Source of the DNA: Rubrobacter_F sp035296885
GTDB taxonomy: Bacteria; Actinomycetota; Rubrobacteria; Rubrobacterales; Rubrobacteraceae
Reading direction: 5' to 3'
Length of the DNA: 11,589 bases
Assembly (NCBI GenBank): GCA_035296885.1
Contig: DATHAB010000051.1
Coordinates: 1-11,589 of the forward strand
The position numbers and the translations under genes are program-made. Below, piece by piece: positions 1 through 6,659 of the stretch; within the stretch, counting starts at the first letter, position 1, and each line of letters starts with the position of its first letter. The notes below the pieces were generated by a model. That model was not told the origin of the DNA, did not search any database, and worked only from the letters and a program-made list of their open reading frames with translations.

Positions 1-1
1 T

Positions 2-148
2 GAGTGCGGAGAGAAGCTCTCCCTCAACGATGACCCTAGTAGTAGGGTCTCTAGGAGTATTGTTAGAAGGCTGTGGCGTAACATCTCTAATGGTTATGCA
101 CGAGCTGCCTTGCAGGTTGGTCTTCTCAGAAACTCGGTTGCTGGTTAG
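2..148 (+). CDS. 3' end of an unidentified open frame (partial)
   Basis: An open frame enters from the left edge and ends at TAG 146-148, giving 48 residues. It begins ECGEKLSLNDD and continues with a basic, Arg-rich tail (RSIVRRLWRN). The Cys-Gly near the start could be the last knuckle of a zinc ribbon, but only one Cys is visible, so this is a guess. The first of four 31-bp spaced boxes overlaps its last codons, which slightly weakens the case for coding. I do not recognise the family. It could be the tail of a transposase or plasmid protein, or simply a chance open frame. Confidence 0.25.
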   Translation, partial: ECGEKLSLNDDPSSRVSRSIVRRLWRNISNGYARAALQVGLLRNSVAG

Positions 149-246
149 CGGGGTTCTCGGAAACCTAGCTGCCTAGAAGGATTGATGTCGGAAACCAGGC
201 TTCCGGTATCGAAAATTCTCGGAAACTCAGAAGGAATCAGAAGGGC
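123..246 (+). repeat. Four TTCTCGGAAAC-type boxes at exact 31-bp spacing
   Basis: Boxes begin at 123 (TTCTCAGAAACTC), 154 (TTCTCGGAAACC), 185 (ATGTCGGAAACC, degenerate) and 216 (TTCTCGGAAACTC). The period is exactly 31 bp three times, about three helical turns, so all boxes face the same side of the DNA. The 18-20 bp between boxes are not conserved. Three boxes carry a small inverted repeat, TTC-NNN-GAA. This pattern fits a protein-binding array (operator or iteron-like) better than a CRISPR, because repeats are only about 12 bp and spacers are shorter than usual. It lies upstream of the gene at 354. Confidence 0.55.
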
Positions 247-309
247 CGGGGCTGTTAGACCCCACTCCGACTTGGTGTCTAATGTTGCAATGTGGAGGCC
301 AGGATAATA

Positions 310-329
310 CTATGCTCTTAGGGGCATAG
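310..329 (+). promoter_or_regulatory. Small hairpin ahead of the 354 gene
   Basis: CTATGC (310-315) and GCATAG (324-329) form a 6-bp stem with an 8-nt loop, ending 24 nt before the GTG start at 354. A GATAAT box at 303-308 could be a -10 element, but no well-spaced -35 is evident. The function is unknown; it may be a 5' UTR structure or an operator. Confidence 0.25.
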
Positions 330-353
330 GCGGTACGAGAAAGAGGTGCCCAG

Positions 354-818
354 GTGACACTACAAAAAGCTGGACAACAAGGACCGTGGCTGTACGACAG
401 AAGAGTCAGGTGGCTCCTCGAACTTACCATTACCGAGGACGAAAATGTCCGCTTCGGCATCGAAGGCATCGATGGCCAATGCATCATCGCTTTAGACGAG
501 AGGTTGCTCGTGATCAAGCCCGGGTATGTGAGGGATACAGACTTCGGTGGGTACGTGGCGAGTATCTATTACGGCGACATCACCAGCATAGAGACCGACG
601 TCACAGCAAGCAACTCGGTAATCAAGATCAATGCGCTCGATTACCAACTCAACGAGAGCCATAATGACATCTATCAAGGTAACCACGTTGCGCCGGCCAA
701 AGACTTTATACAATCCGACGAAGTGACCAGCATACCTATACCGAGGTGGGCCCTAGCCAAGGCCAAACCTTACCTCTACATAATTGGGGACTTGATTAGA
801 AAAGCCAAGGAAGAGTAA
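354..818 (+). CDS. Hypothetical 154-aa protein, possibly PH-like
   Basis: The GTG start at 354 is chosen because AGAGGTG (342-348) sits 5 nt upstream; the frame ends at TAA 816-818. The protein is soluble, with no signal peptide or clear membrane segment. The stretch at residues 43-93 (IIALDERLLVIKPG ... YYGDITSIETD ... SVIKI) has the alternating strand pattern and 'Y-x-DITSIE' turn seen in bacterial PH-like domains, where a hydrophobic strand pair is followed by a conserved 'I..I.Y.dI.si' segment. This is a weak pattern match. The C-terminal 25 residues are basic and helical (WALAKAKPYLYIIGDLIRKAKEE in part). The gene stands alone, convergent with the phosphoribosyltransferase at 909-1628. 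Codon use is less GC-biased than the neighbours, hinting at acquisition. I do not recognise a named family. Confidence 0.6.
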   Translation: MTLQKAGQQGPWLYDRRVRWLLELTITEDENVRFGIEGIDGQCIIALDERLLVIKPGYVRDTDFGGYVASIYYGDITSIETDVTASNSVIKINALDYQLNESHNDIYQGNHVAPAKDFIQSDEVTSIPIPRWALAKAKPYLYIIGDLIRKAKEE

Positions 819-850
819 GGAGCAACAACGCGCAGCCAGCCGCGCAACGG

Positions 851-863
851 TTCGGTAACCGAA
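851..863. promoter_or_regulatory. 13-bp palindrome TTCGGT-A-ACCGAA between convergent genes
   Basis: TTCGGTAACCGAA is a 6-bp inverted repeat about a central A, flanked by AAA on its right. Just upstream, GCGC ... GCGC (about 830-845) could form another small stem. It lies between the stops of the genes at 818 (+) and 909 (-), so it may help end transcription, though no proper U-tract follows on either strand. Confidence 0.25.
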
Positions 864-908
864 AAATGGGTAGCACAGACACCTCCTCGCACGTACTCGT
901 CGTAGCCT

Positions 909-1628
909 TCACGCGCTGTCCCGCCGGGCGCGTTCGACCAGCTCGATGACCTCTTCATCCGAGGTCTGCTCGAAGCGTTGGTACCAGAAGCCTATAGCCA
1001 TGAGCTTAGAAGGCGCTTCCAGGCAGATCAGCTCGTCAACCTCTTGGCGGAGCCAGTCAGCCGTCTGCGCAGCACACACCGGCACGGCGAGGATAAGGCG
1101 TCGAGGATTCTGTCGACGGAGCGCTTGTACCGCCGCCCGGGTTGTCATTCCGGTGGCGATGCCGTCGTCCACTAGGATCGCGGTTCGCTCCCGCACCTCG
1201 GGTTCAGGCCGATCGCCGCGGAAAAGTTTAAGGCGCCGCTCGGCTTCCGCCGTCTCTTTGGCCGCTACCCATTCGATGTAAGCTTCGGAGACGCCGATCT
1301 CTCGGACGACGCGCTCATTAACGACCCGCGTGCCGTCCTGTGCAACGGCGCCGATACCGAGCTCCGGCTGGTTGGGGGCCCCAAGCTTGCGCGCTATAAA
1401 GACGTCAAGCGGCGCCTGAAGGGTGCGAGCGACCTCATAGCCTACAGGAACCCCTCCCCTCGGTAGTGCGAGTACCACTGGATCCTCTGCCCTGTATTGC
1501 ACCAGCCGTTCAGCGAGCTGCCGACCAGCGTCTTCCCGATCCCTGAATATCGCTTCTACAAAGTTCATGCTCAACACCCTCAATACAGAGACCAATAACT
1601 TGCTTGCGACGCGCCATACCCGCCGCAT
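909..1628 (-). CDS. Phosphoribosyltransferase-domain protein
   Basis: This is a type I phosphoribosyltransferase fold protein of 239 aa. The PRPP loop is ILVDDGIATGMT (residues 151-162), with the acidic pair DD followed by GxxTG. The N-terminal hood motif LALPRGGVPVGYEVA (53-67) and the KLGAPNQPELGIGAV segment (81-95) are typical of stand-alone 'predicted phosphoribosyltransferases', whose substrate is usually unknown. It is cytosolic by sequence. ATG 1628 has a strong AGGTGA site 7 nt upstream. A second ATG at 1568 (MNFVEAIFRD) has a moderate GAGGGTG site and gives a 219-aa protein, closer to the usual family length, so residues 1-20 may not be translated. The family is certain from the motifs; the reaction is not. 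No partner gene is adjacent. Confidence 0.9.
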   Translation of the reverse strand: MRRVWRVASKLLVSVLRVLSMNFVEAIFRDREDAGRQLAERLVQYRAEDPVVLALPRGGVPVGYEVARTLQAPLDVFIARKLGAPNQPELGIGAVAQDGTRVVNERVVREIGVSEAYIEWVAAKETAEAERRLKLFRGDRPEPEVRERTAILVDDGIATGMTTRAAVQALRRQNPRRLILAVPVCAAQTADWLRQEVDELICLEAPSKLMAIGFWYQRFEQTSDEEVIELVERARRDSA

Positions 1629-2023
1629 AATTATCTCACCTTGCTCCTCCGTTATAGAATGCGGTTCCTCAACCTTTGACTACAATTAAGGGCCTGAGAC
1701 GCGCCACCTTCTTCCCTATCCCAGAGAGCTTTCCCAACGATACTCAGGAGGATTGTAAACAATAACGTTATCACCATCGATTCCTTCGGTTCTTTACCGT
1801 GCCCCTTTTCTTTGGCAACCGAACCTGCTTAGGTGCGTGGCCAAGGCAACACCTAATTAACCCTCTTTGTCATATGCTCGTAACACCGTTCGCGTCTACG
1901 TCCCGGCGTGCTTAAGAAATTCCGTCCAGAGAACGCAGAGCGCGGGGCGGTGTCCGTCGAAAGCGGAGCTAATCTTCTGAATCTTTAGAAAAGGCCGTCT
2001 TGCCCATCTAAGGAATGAGAGAT
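1629..2023. other. Gene-free gap with scattered palindromes
   Basis: I see no convincing gene here. Structures present are ATTGT-AA-ACAAT at 1752-1763 overlapping the perfect 10-bp palindrome ATAACGTTAT at 1762-1771; TTCGGTT (1785-1791) with AACCGAA (1817-1823); and TTAGGTG (1829-1835) with CACCTAA (1850-1856), a 7-bp stem with a 14-nt loop followed by TTAACCCTCTTT. The right part leads into the structured element copy A. The promoter of the phosphoribosyltransferase must lie near 1640-1700 on the minus strand; TATAAC there is a possible -10. Confidence 0.45.
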
Positions 2024-2152
2024 TAAACGCCGTAGACAAAGGGCAAGATCTGTTGAAGGTGACGCTAAGGCGTCTTTTTGAGAGAGATAGATTCTTAGCC
2101 TTTATCTGCGCTAGGAAGATTGCGTACTCTGAGTAGTAGCCGACGCGATCTC
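2024..2152 (+). ncRNA. Structured repeat element, copy A (possible RNA)
   Basis: This segment aligns with 9389-9493. The core 2024-2077 shares about four bases in five with copy B. Conserved strings are TAAACG-CGTAGA, GGGCAAGA (2041-2048), GGTGACGCTAAG (2058-2069) and CGTCTTT; weaker similarity continues through CTGCGCT (2106-2112) to GATCT near 2150. As RNA, ACGCC (2027-2031) pairs with GGCGT (2069-2073), enclosing ATCT/AGGT (2048-2051 with 2057-2060), and a T5 run follows, so the core also looks like a terminator. The conserved bases sit in the internal loop rather than in the stems, as in aptamers. The order GGGCAA, short stem, GACGC-AAG recalls the core of GEMM-I (cyclic di-GMP) riboswitches, but the GNRA loop is absent. 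Upstream, TCTTGCCC (1998-2005) is perfectly complementary to GGGCAAGA. No intact gene lies downstream; the broken IS630 follows. Strand is assumed from these features. Confidence 0.45.
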
Positions 2153-2232
2153 TAGTGGCGGCGCCCCTACAAGCCGTTTTCAGAGCGCGCAGATTAGCAT
2201 GGGCCCAGGGGGCGCTAGCACTAGCTCTGCGG

Positions 2233-2261
2233 CTTCAACGGCCTTTGAGAAGGCTTTGAAG
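2233..2261. repeat. 29-nt two-part hairpin
   Basis: CTTCAA (2233-2238) pairs with TTGAAG (2256-2261), and inside it GCCTT (2241-2245) pairs with AAGGC (2250-2254) around a TGAG loop. There is no T-run, so it is not a standard terminator. Open frames on both strands here (about 2221-2473) are short, lack recognisable motifs and are not called. Confidence 0.35.
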
Positions 2262-2400
2262 GAGTGTTGGAGCCTCGCCCGTCCCCACCAGGCTCGTCAC
2301 AGGAGGCCACTGCACGAAGCGCTTCGTGCCTGTACCCGGTGGTAGGAGCCATGCCGCTCGATGATGCTCTCTTGGAAATTATTTCGTTGCTAATACCGAC

Positions 2401-2489
2401 GCGCGATCGCGCATTAGAGTATTTTCCCTGCAAAATAGGCCTTTCTAGCGCGCGGAAGGAAGCCGCGCATTAGCGCGCAATACGCGCTA
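2401..2489. repeat. GCGC palindrome cluster beside the IS630 remnant
   Basis: Three palindromes crowd 90 bp: perfect GCGCGATCGCGC (2401-2412); GCGCGG ... CCGCGC around 2450-2468; and TAGCGCG-CAATA-CGCGCTA (2471-2489, 7-bp arms). The string CGCGCATTAG occurs twice (2408-2417 and 2464-2473), 56 bp apart. The last palindrome ends 46 bp before the transposase start and may have been the target region of the insertion. Confidence 0.45.
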
Positions 2490-2534
2490 TACAGCACCTT
2501 GCGATGAGGTTGACCTACTCAGCATTATGGATGT

Positions 2535-3473
2535 ATGAAAGCTTACTCTGAAGACCTGCGCCGGAAGGTAGTGGAAGCCCTCAACCGCGGCTTGAACAAT
2601 AGCGAGGCCGCACGCTTGTTCGGGGTGAGCCTCTCGTCCGTCAAGCGCTATGTGCGGTTGGCACGCGAGGGGTGTCCACTGAAGCCGGGGAAAGCACCCG
2701 GCAAGCGCCCAAAGGATCGACGAGCGTGGCAGGCGACTCTTGGAAGCTGACCTCAAGCGGCGCCCGGCGGCGTCCCTCTCCAAGAGGCGTGAGTTCTTGA
2801 AGCGAGTCCTTGGGGTGAGGGTGAGCGAGTCGACGATCTCTCGGTTGCTCAAGCGCCTCGGCTGGAGCCGAAAAAAGGACGGCGGGTGCCAGCGAGCGAG
2901 ACGAAGGGCTAAGGGCAGCCTGGCGAACGCTCGTCGCTGAAGGGTTGGACGTCCAGCGTTTGGTCTTCGTGAACGAGATGGGCACGAACATCTCGCTTGC
3001 ACCTCTCTACGCATGGGCCCCTCGCGGTCGGCGAGCGTGCTGCTCGGTGCCGCGCAACCACGGGCCAAATACAACGCTCTTGGCGAGCATGACGGTCGAG
3101 GGGATGGGACCGTGCGTGGCGGTAGTAGGTAGCATAACCCGCGCGATCTTCGAAGCCTACGTCGAGCGCGTGCTGGCGCCCACCCTTCGACCAGCCCAGG
3201 TCGTAGTGATGGACAACCTGGCGGCGCACAAGGGGAGCAGGGTGCGCGAGCTGATCGAGGCGAAGGGCTGCGAGCTTCTCTACCTACCGCCCTACTCGCC
3301 GGATCTCAACCCCATCGAGCAGGCCTTTTCGAAGATCAAGGCGCTGCTAAGGCGAGCAGGAGCACGCATTCGTGAGGCTCTGGTGGAAGCTATCGGTAGG
3401 GCGCTAGACGCGGTAACCACCCGGGGACGCTCGGGGCTTCTTTGAGCATTGCGGGTACCGTCTACCGAGCTAA
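2535..3473 (+). pseudogene. IS630-family transposase, three frame changes, inactive
   Basis: Four in-order pieces in successive frames rebuild one IS630 transposase of about 310 residues. Piece 1 (2535 to about 2735) holds the first helix-turn-helix (LNNSEAARLFGVSLSSVKRYV). Piece 2 (about 2735-2890) holds the second DNA-binding helix (VSESTISRLLKRLGWSRKKD). Piece 3 (about 2893-3425) holds the DDE domain: SERDEGLRAAW, LVFVNEMGTN, VVMDNLAAHK and SPDLNPIEQ. Piece 4 (3429-3473) supplies the normal tail ARGFFEHCGYRLPS. The shifts fall near 2735, 2890 and 3425. The first catalytic Asp is Asn (AAC 2972-2974, normally FVDE); the second Asp (3212-3214) and the Glu (3317-3319) remain. Both the frameshifts and the Asp-to-Asn change argue that it is dead. 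Indels from sequencing error could explain the shifts but not the Asn. Confidence 0.9.
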
Positions 3474-3481
3474 CCACTGTT

Positions 3482-3498
3482 GCAGCCGTTGTGGCTGC
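3482..3498. repeat. GCAGCC/GGCTGC hairpin between IS630 and dioxygenase
   Basis: GCAGCC (3482-3487), loop GTTGT, GGCTGC (3493-3498) form a perfect 6-bp stem just after the transposase stop and before the convergent dioxygenase stop at 3558. There is no T-run on either strand. It may lie inside the right end of the IS. Confidence 0.35.
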
Positions 3499-3557
3499 GC
3501 GGCAAGGCTCAAACTTATGAGAGCGCGGGCCGGAAGCGGCACAAGGAGCTTCGGTGG

Positions 3558-4340
3558 TTACGCGTAAGTGGTATCGAGTGCTATGTCGAACGTCGCCGCG
3601 TAGCCCTGCCCGTTCTCGGTCAGATCGAGCAGCAGCTCGTCCCCGCCGCCTTGGAAGATGCCGTCGTTGCTGTTCCTCAGGTCGCGCTGCCCCTTTTCGG
3701 CGTACGGGCCCTGCGATTGGACCTCGTCCGTGAGGGCGTCGTCGAAGTAGAGCTGCGAGGTGAACTCGTAACCCTGTTCGGACTCGGGGCTATCACGAAT
3801 CATGAAGTGGATGTGGACAGCCCTGCCCCTGTACCAGCCGGGATAAATCGTCGTGAAACGGGCGGTCCCGGTCTCGTCCGTCACCTGGTAGCCGCGTAGG
3901 AACGTCTCCCCCCGAGTGTCAAAGTCTCCGGCGGCGTTGTCCTCGACCCCCGAGTACTCGCCCAGGGCGTCGCAATGCCAGATGTCTACCAGCGCACCGG
4001 CCAGAGGGCCGCAGGCGGAGACGTCGCCTTGGTCCACCCTTGAGACGTTGAACGTCAGGTCTAGAGGTACGCCCTCCCTATCCTCCCGGATATCAGAACG
4101 GTTGAGCTGCGTGTCCACGTAGTACAGCCCTTCCGTCTGTTCGGGCTTCACCACACACGTAGAAGCCGTCTCTGCAGCCGTACCGGTCTCCGCCGAGCCT
4201 GACTGGCCGGAGGACTGCCCGTTTCCGCCGCCGCAACCCGCGAGGGTTATGGCTGCTGCTGACCACCCCATGAGGCCGAGCATCTCCCGTCGGCTGAGAT
4301 AGCGTATCCTCGGGGTCTTCTTTGCGGGGTCTCGTACCAT
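3558..4340 (-). CDS. Exported intradiol ring-cleavage dioxygenase, lipoprotein
   Basis: The 260-aa protein belongs to the protocatechuate/catechol intradiol dioxygenase superfamily, non-haem Fe(III) enzymes that open aromatic diol rings with O2. The N-terminus has a twin-arginine-like SRREML (16-21), a hydrophobic stretch and a lipobox LAGC (33-36), followed by a Gly/Ser/Thr-rich linker (37-60), so it is probably exported by Tat and lipid-anchored outside the membrane. Expected Fe ligands are visible: Tyr129 in WHCDALGEYSG, Tyr166 in TIYPGWYRGR, and His176 and His178 in AVHIHF. The ATG at 4340 has a perfect AGGAGGT 6 nt upstream. The length suits the secreted 'dioxygenase-like' subgroup, whose natural substrates are mostly unknown. 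No other aromatic-degradation gene is nearby, so it may act on environmental phenolics alone. Confidence 0.92.
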   Translation of the reverse strand: MVRDPAKKTPRIRYLSRREMLGLMGWSAAAITLAGCGGGNGQSSGQSGSAETGTAAETASTCVVKPEQTEGLYYVDTQLNRSDIREDREGVPLDLTFNVSRVDQGDVSACGPLAGALVDIWHCDALGEYSGVEDNAAGDFDTRGETFLRGYQVTDETGTARFTTIYPGWYRGRAVHIHFMIRDSPESEQGYEFTSQLYFDDALTDEVQSQGPYAEKGQRDLRNSNDGIFQGGGDELLLDLTENGQGYAATFDIALDTTYA

Positions 4341-4725
4341 CGCGCTACCTCCTAGTGGGTGAGTCGAAGCATCCTAATTAAACCTCGGGACATCGTGCTA
4401 TGGCTTGCGTTACATAACTTCGCCGGCTGAAGCGGTAACCCTCCTCCGTCTCTTGCACCGTCTGTTTATCTTTATCAGCCTGCTCTCTATTCTGGGCTTG
4501 TAGTCTATGAGTGGCCTTTGGGGAAGCTATGAATGTTCATAAGAACGTCGGTGAGCACGACCCTGTTAAGGAAACGCGCGCAAGTAGTACGCGAACGAGA
4601 TACCTCCTGCCCTGACGGTAGAAAAAGTAACGAGAAAGTGGCGGGCTCCGGCGTCAGCAGCCGTTCCTGAAGACTTCGTTGTTAGCGGGCACGGCCGACG
4701 TGGGACAAGAGTATGAAGGTGCCTC
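4341..4725. other. Divergent intergenic region with one palindrome
   Basis: This gap separates the divergent dioxygenase (-) and pentapeptide (+) genes and must hold both promoters. The one clear structure is TATGAA-TG-TTCATA (4528-4541), a 6-bp inverted repeat suited to a dimeric repressor. I see no coding sequence with a plausible start and no confident -35/-10 pair. Confidence 0.4.
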
Positions 4726-5634
4726 ATGGAGAACAAAACCCAACAACAGCCAAGCCAAGAACCCCACGAGGACAAACAACGGTCGAAAACTCGTCGGGGC
4801 AGGTTCTGGCAATGGTCAGAGTTCGGCGAGAGAAGCGGCTGGGAATGGATGCAGCTGTTGATCATACCAATCGTGATTGGTGCCGCCGGGCTTTGGTTCA
4901 ATTGGGCACAGGATGCCAGACAGCGAGAAGACGCCCAGACCCGCGCGCAGGCTCAGCTAGAGGCCGAGGAGGAACGTACCCAGGGGGAAGCGCTACAGCA
5001 ATACAACAACGAGATGCGAAGCCTGCTCCTCGAAGAGGACCTCCTCGACTCTGAGGAGGGCGATCCGGTCCGCGAACTTGCACGCGCACGTACGCTAGGA
5101 GTACTGCATATCTTAGATCCGGACCGCAAAAGAATCGTAATTACCTTCTTGCGTGAGACGAGTTTGCTCAGCAGTTATGGAGACACCATCGTCGACCTCT
5201 CTGGGGCCGACCTGAGGCGGGCCAATCTGAGAGAAGCCAGACTGGTGAATACCAGCCTGGGGGCTCAGGGGTTTCTGACCCCCCACATGGAAAGAACCGA
5301 CCTCTCCGGTGCCGACCTTTCCGGTGCCATAATGCTTGGTGCCGACCTCCAAGGAGCTATCCTTAAAGGGGCAGACCTCAGCAAGGCCTTGGTGGGTACC
5401 ACTGACCCCAACCTACCCTGGCATCCGCAGAATGCCGACTTGGAGGGGGTCGACCTGAGCGATGCTAACTTGAGAGGAGCCGAGTTGGTCAACCTCGACC
5501 TGACCGAGACTGATTTAAGTGGTGCCGACCTTTCCGGTGCCAACCTGCGCGAAGCAAAAGTGACAGACGAGCAACTGGACGCGGTACGGTCGCTCGAAGG
5601 AGCGACCATGCCTGACGGCTCGACACACGAGTAG
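4726..5634 (+). CDS. Membrane-anchored pentapeptide-repeat protein
   Basis: The protein has 302 aa. Residues 1-40 are hydrophilic and basic (KTRRGRFWQW), 42-58 form a single membrane helix (MQLLIIPIVIGAAGLWF), and 61-110 are highly charged and helical (QREDAQTRAQAQLEAEEER), likely a coiled coil. Pentapeptide repeats A(D/N)LxG run from about 155 to 278, for example DLSGADL, TDLSGADLSGA, GADLQGAILKGADL and TDLSGADLSGANL, interrupted by a repeat-free insert at 222-236 (VGTTDPNLPWHPQNA). Such repeats fold as a right-handed quadrilateral beta-helix. With an N-terminal anchor and positive-inside rule, the repeat domain probably lies outside the membrane or in the wall, though orientation is uncertain. 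ATG 4726 has AAGGTG 4 nt upstream. Membrane-anchored pentapeptide proteins of this shape are common in actinobacteria and cyanobacteria with unknown function. No partner is adjacent. Confidence 0.85.
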   Translation: MENKTQQQPSQEPHEDKQRSKTRRGRFWQWSEFGERSGWEWMQLLIIPIVIGAAGLWFNWAQDARQREDAQTRAQAQLEAEEERTQGEALQQYNNEMRSLLLEEDLLDSEEGDPVRELARARTLGVLHILDPDRKRIVITFLRETSLLSSYGDTIVDLSGADLRRANLREARLVNTSLGAQGFLTPHMERTDLSGADLSGAIMLGADLQGAILKGADLSKALVGTTDPNLPWHPQNADLEGVDLSDANLRGAELVNLDLTETDLSGADLSGANLREAKVTDEQLDAVRSLEGATMPDGSTHE

Positions 5635-5640
5635 GCATTC

Positions 5641-5678
5641 ACTCGGGAAGTTCTGGCAGGGGCATCGGAGACCCGAGT
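5641..5678 (+). terminator. Candidate terminator after the pentapeptide gene
   Basis: ACTCGGG (5641-5647) pairs with CCCGAGT (5672-5678), a perfect 7-bp stem with a 24-nt loop, followed by TCTTT. It begins 7 nt after the pentapeptide stop codon, the right place for a terminator, but the loop is long and the T-tract short. Confidence 0.4.
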
Positions 5679-5854
5679 TCTTTACCTCGGCACCTTCGAT
5701 AGCTATTGCATCTGTATGTCGTCGACATTTTTAGCGCCTCGTGCGTACTACGAGAAACTGCACAAGTGTTCCTGCGTCTAAGCTGCGTGCTTGGGTCAAT
5801 CTCAGTGCAAGCCGCTGTAAGCCTGTATGGCGGATTCCCCTTAAGCTCGTTCTG

Positions 5855-5915
5855 CGGAGCTATAACAGCTCCGGTCAGGTGTAGGAGACCTTGGGAAAGA
5901 GGAGGTCTCCTACAC
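5855..5915. repeat. Tandem hairpins with a 12-bp GGAGACC-type palindrome
   Basis: Two hairpins sit back to back. The first is CGGAGC (5855-5860) with GCTCCG (5868-5873), loop TATAACA. The second is GTGTAGGAGACC (5879-5890) with GGTCTCCTACAC (5904-5915), a perfect 12-bp stem with a 13-nt loop. The inner AGGAGACC/GGTCTCCT arms and the 13-nt loop length recur at 7132-7172. The location is between the convergent pentapeptide and protease genes. There is no U-tract on either side, so it looks like an intergenic repeat rather than a simple terminator. Confidence 0.6.
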
Positions 5916-5969
5916 TCCAAGGTACTTTAAACTGGGGCGGCAAATTTGGCCTTAAGCAGATAATGTAGT

Positions 5970-6659
5970 TCATCCGAAGGGCTCATCTTTCCAGGCTTTC
6001 ATCCCACTGTAGAGTGAGTCTGTAATACGCGCGCCGCTGTTTCCCCACCCCGGCCTACTTTCTCCAAAATTGTGGATGGCGAACGCGTAACAAGTATCGC
6101 CGTACTTGTAGTACACAGGGCTACCACTCTGCGTACCGTCGGTATCCATACTGTAATAAACGTTCATATCGTCTACATTCGTGACCCGCCCTGCATCGCA
6201 CCACATCGTTCCGCCTTGCCTGTAGCCGCAGACATATGCTTCCGCCACGTTAAGCAGGTTGCTGTCCCGCATAGCGTGAAGGCCGAACCAGCTTGTGATG
6301 TTTCCCAGGGGCTCGGGAATTACTATTACACCATAGTCGTAGTTCTGATCTCCATAATGTACAAACTCATAAGCCGCATCCCAGTTAGAGGCCATAATCG
6401 GCTCAAAGGGGTAGCTGACTCCGTTGCGCCCGGGTATCACTTTGATGCTTTCAACCCACCCATGAGTGGGGTCGCCTGGATCTCTTGACCAGAGGTTATG
6501 CCCAGCAGTCATCAAGGTATATGGCCCGATGAAGAAGGCAGTTCCGCCATAAACGGAGTTATCCTTCCACGCCGTCTGCAGGTAAGCGATCGCGCGATAA
6601 GGATAGATCTTCGTGTCTTCGATCTGCCACCACTCGTAAGAAGGCCCAATTCTAGACAT
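5970..6659 (-). CDS. V8-like (trypsin-fold) serine protease
   Basis: From ATG 6659 the protein has 229 aa and is almost entirely the chymotrypsin-fold domain of the V8/Glu-specific endopeptidase type. Triad residues: His54 in LMTAGHNLW, Asp108 in QNYDYGVIV, and Ser178 in DGTQSGSP, where Gln replaces the more common Asn before the Ser. Cys144, Cys154 and Cys190 are present. The N-terminal YPYRAIAYLQ ... GGTAFFIGPYTLMTAGH is classic for this group. These enzymes are usually secreted, yet no signal peptide is encoded from this start or from in-frame ATGs back to 6809. The start is chosen because AAGGGG lies 9 nt upstream, but another small frame overlaps it (see 6652-6876). Either an upstream frameshift removed the export signal, or this is a cytosolic or alternatively exported form. 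Confidence 0.85.
   Translation of the reverse strand: MSRIGPSYEWWQIEDTKIYPYRAIAYLQTAWKDNSVYGGTAFFIGPYTLMTAGHNLWSRDPGDPTHGWVESIKVIPGRNGVSYPFEPIMASNWDAAYEFVHYGDQNYDYGVIVIPEPLGNITSWFGLHAMRDSNLLNVAEAYVCGYRQGGTMWCDAGRVTNVDDMNVYYSMDTDGTQSGSPVYYKYGDTCYAFAIHNFGESRPGWGNSGARITDSLYSGMKAWKDEPFG

Larger units (their letters stand above)
2491..3511 (+). mobile_element. IS630-family insertion sequence, degenerate; ends tentative
   Basis: The transposase remnant 2535-3473 is flanked by weakly matching inverted ends: GCACCTTGCGATGAG on the left (from 2494) and GAGCCTTGCCGCGCAG on the reverse complement of the right (to 3510). A TA precedes the left end, as IS630-family elements expect, but a matching TA at the right is not clear. 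The resulting size, about 1.0 kb, is normal for the family. The exact borders are uncertain. Confidence 0.4.

Noticed and set aside
123..246. CRISPR array
   Set aside because: The spacing is regular but the conserved part is only about 12 bp, intervening sequences are under 20 bp, and there are no cas genes.
2221..2473. Overlapping 69-70 aa frames on both strands
   Set aside because: No motif, no ribosome site, and they run through the GCGC palindromes; likely chance frames in GC-rich DNA.
2735..2945. Programmed frameshifting in the IS630 transposase
   Set aside because: Three shifts, no slippery heptamers seen at the joints, and a lost catalytic Asp fit decay rather than programmed recoding.
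5706..5930. 74-aa frame on the + strand
   Set aside because: It starts at a non-ATG codon without a ribosome site and its end is inside a perfect 12-bp hairpin; no family resemblance.
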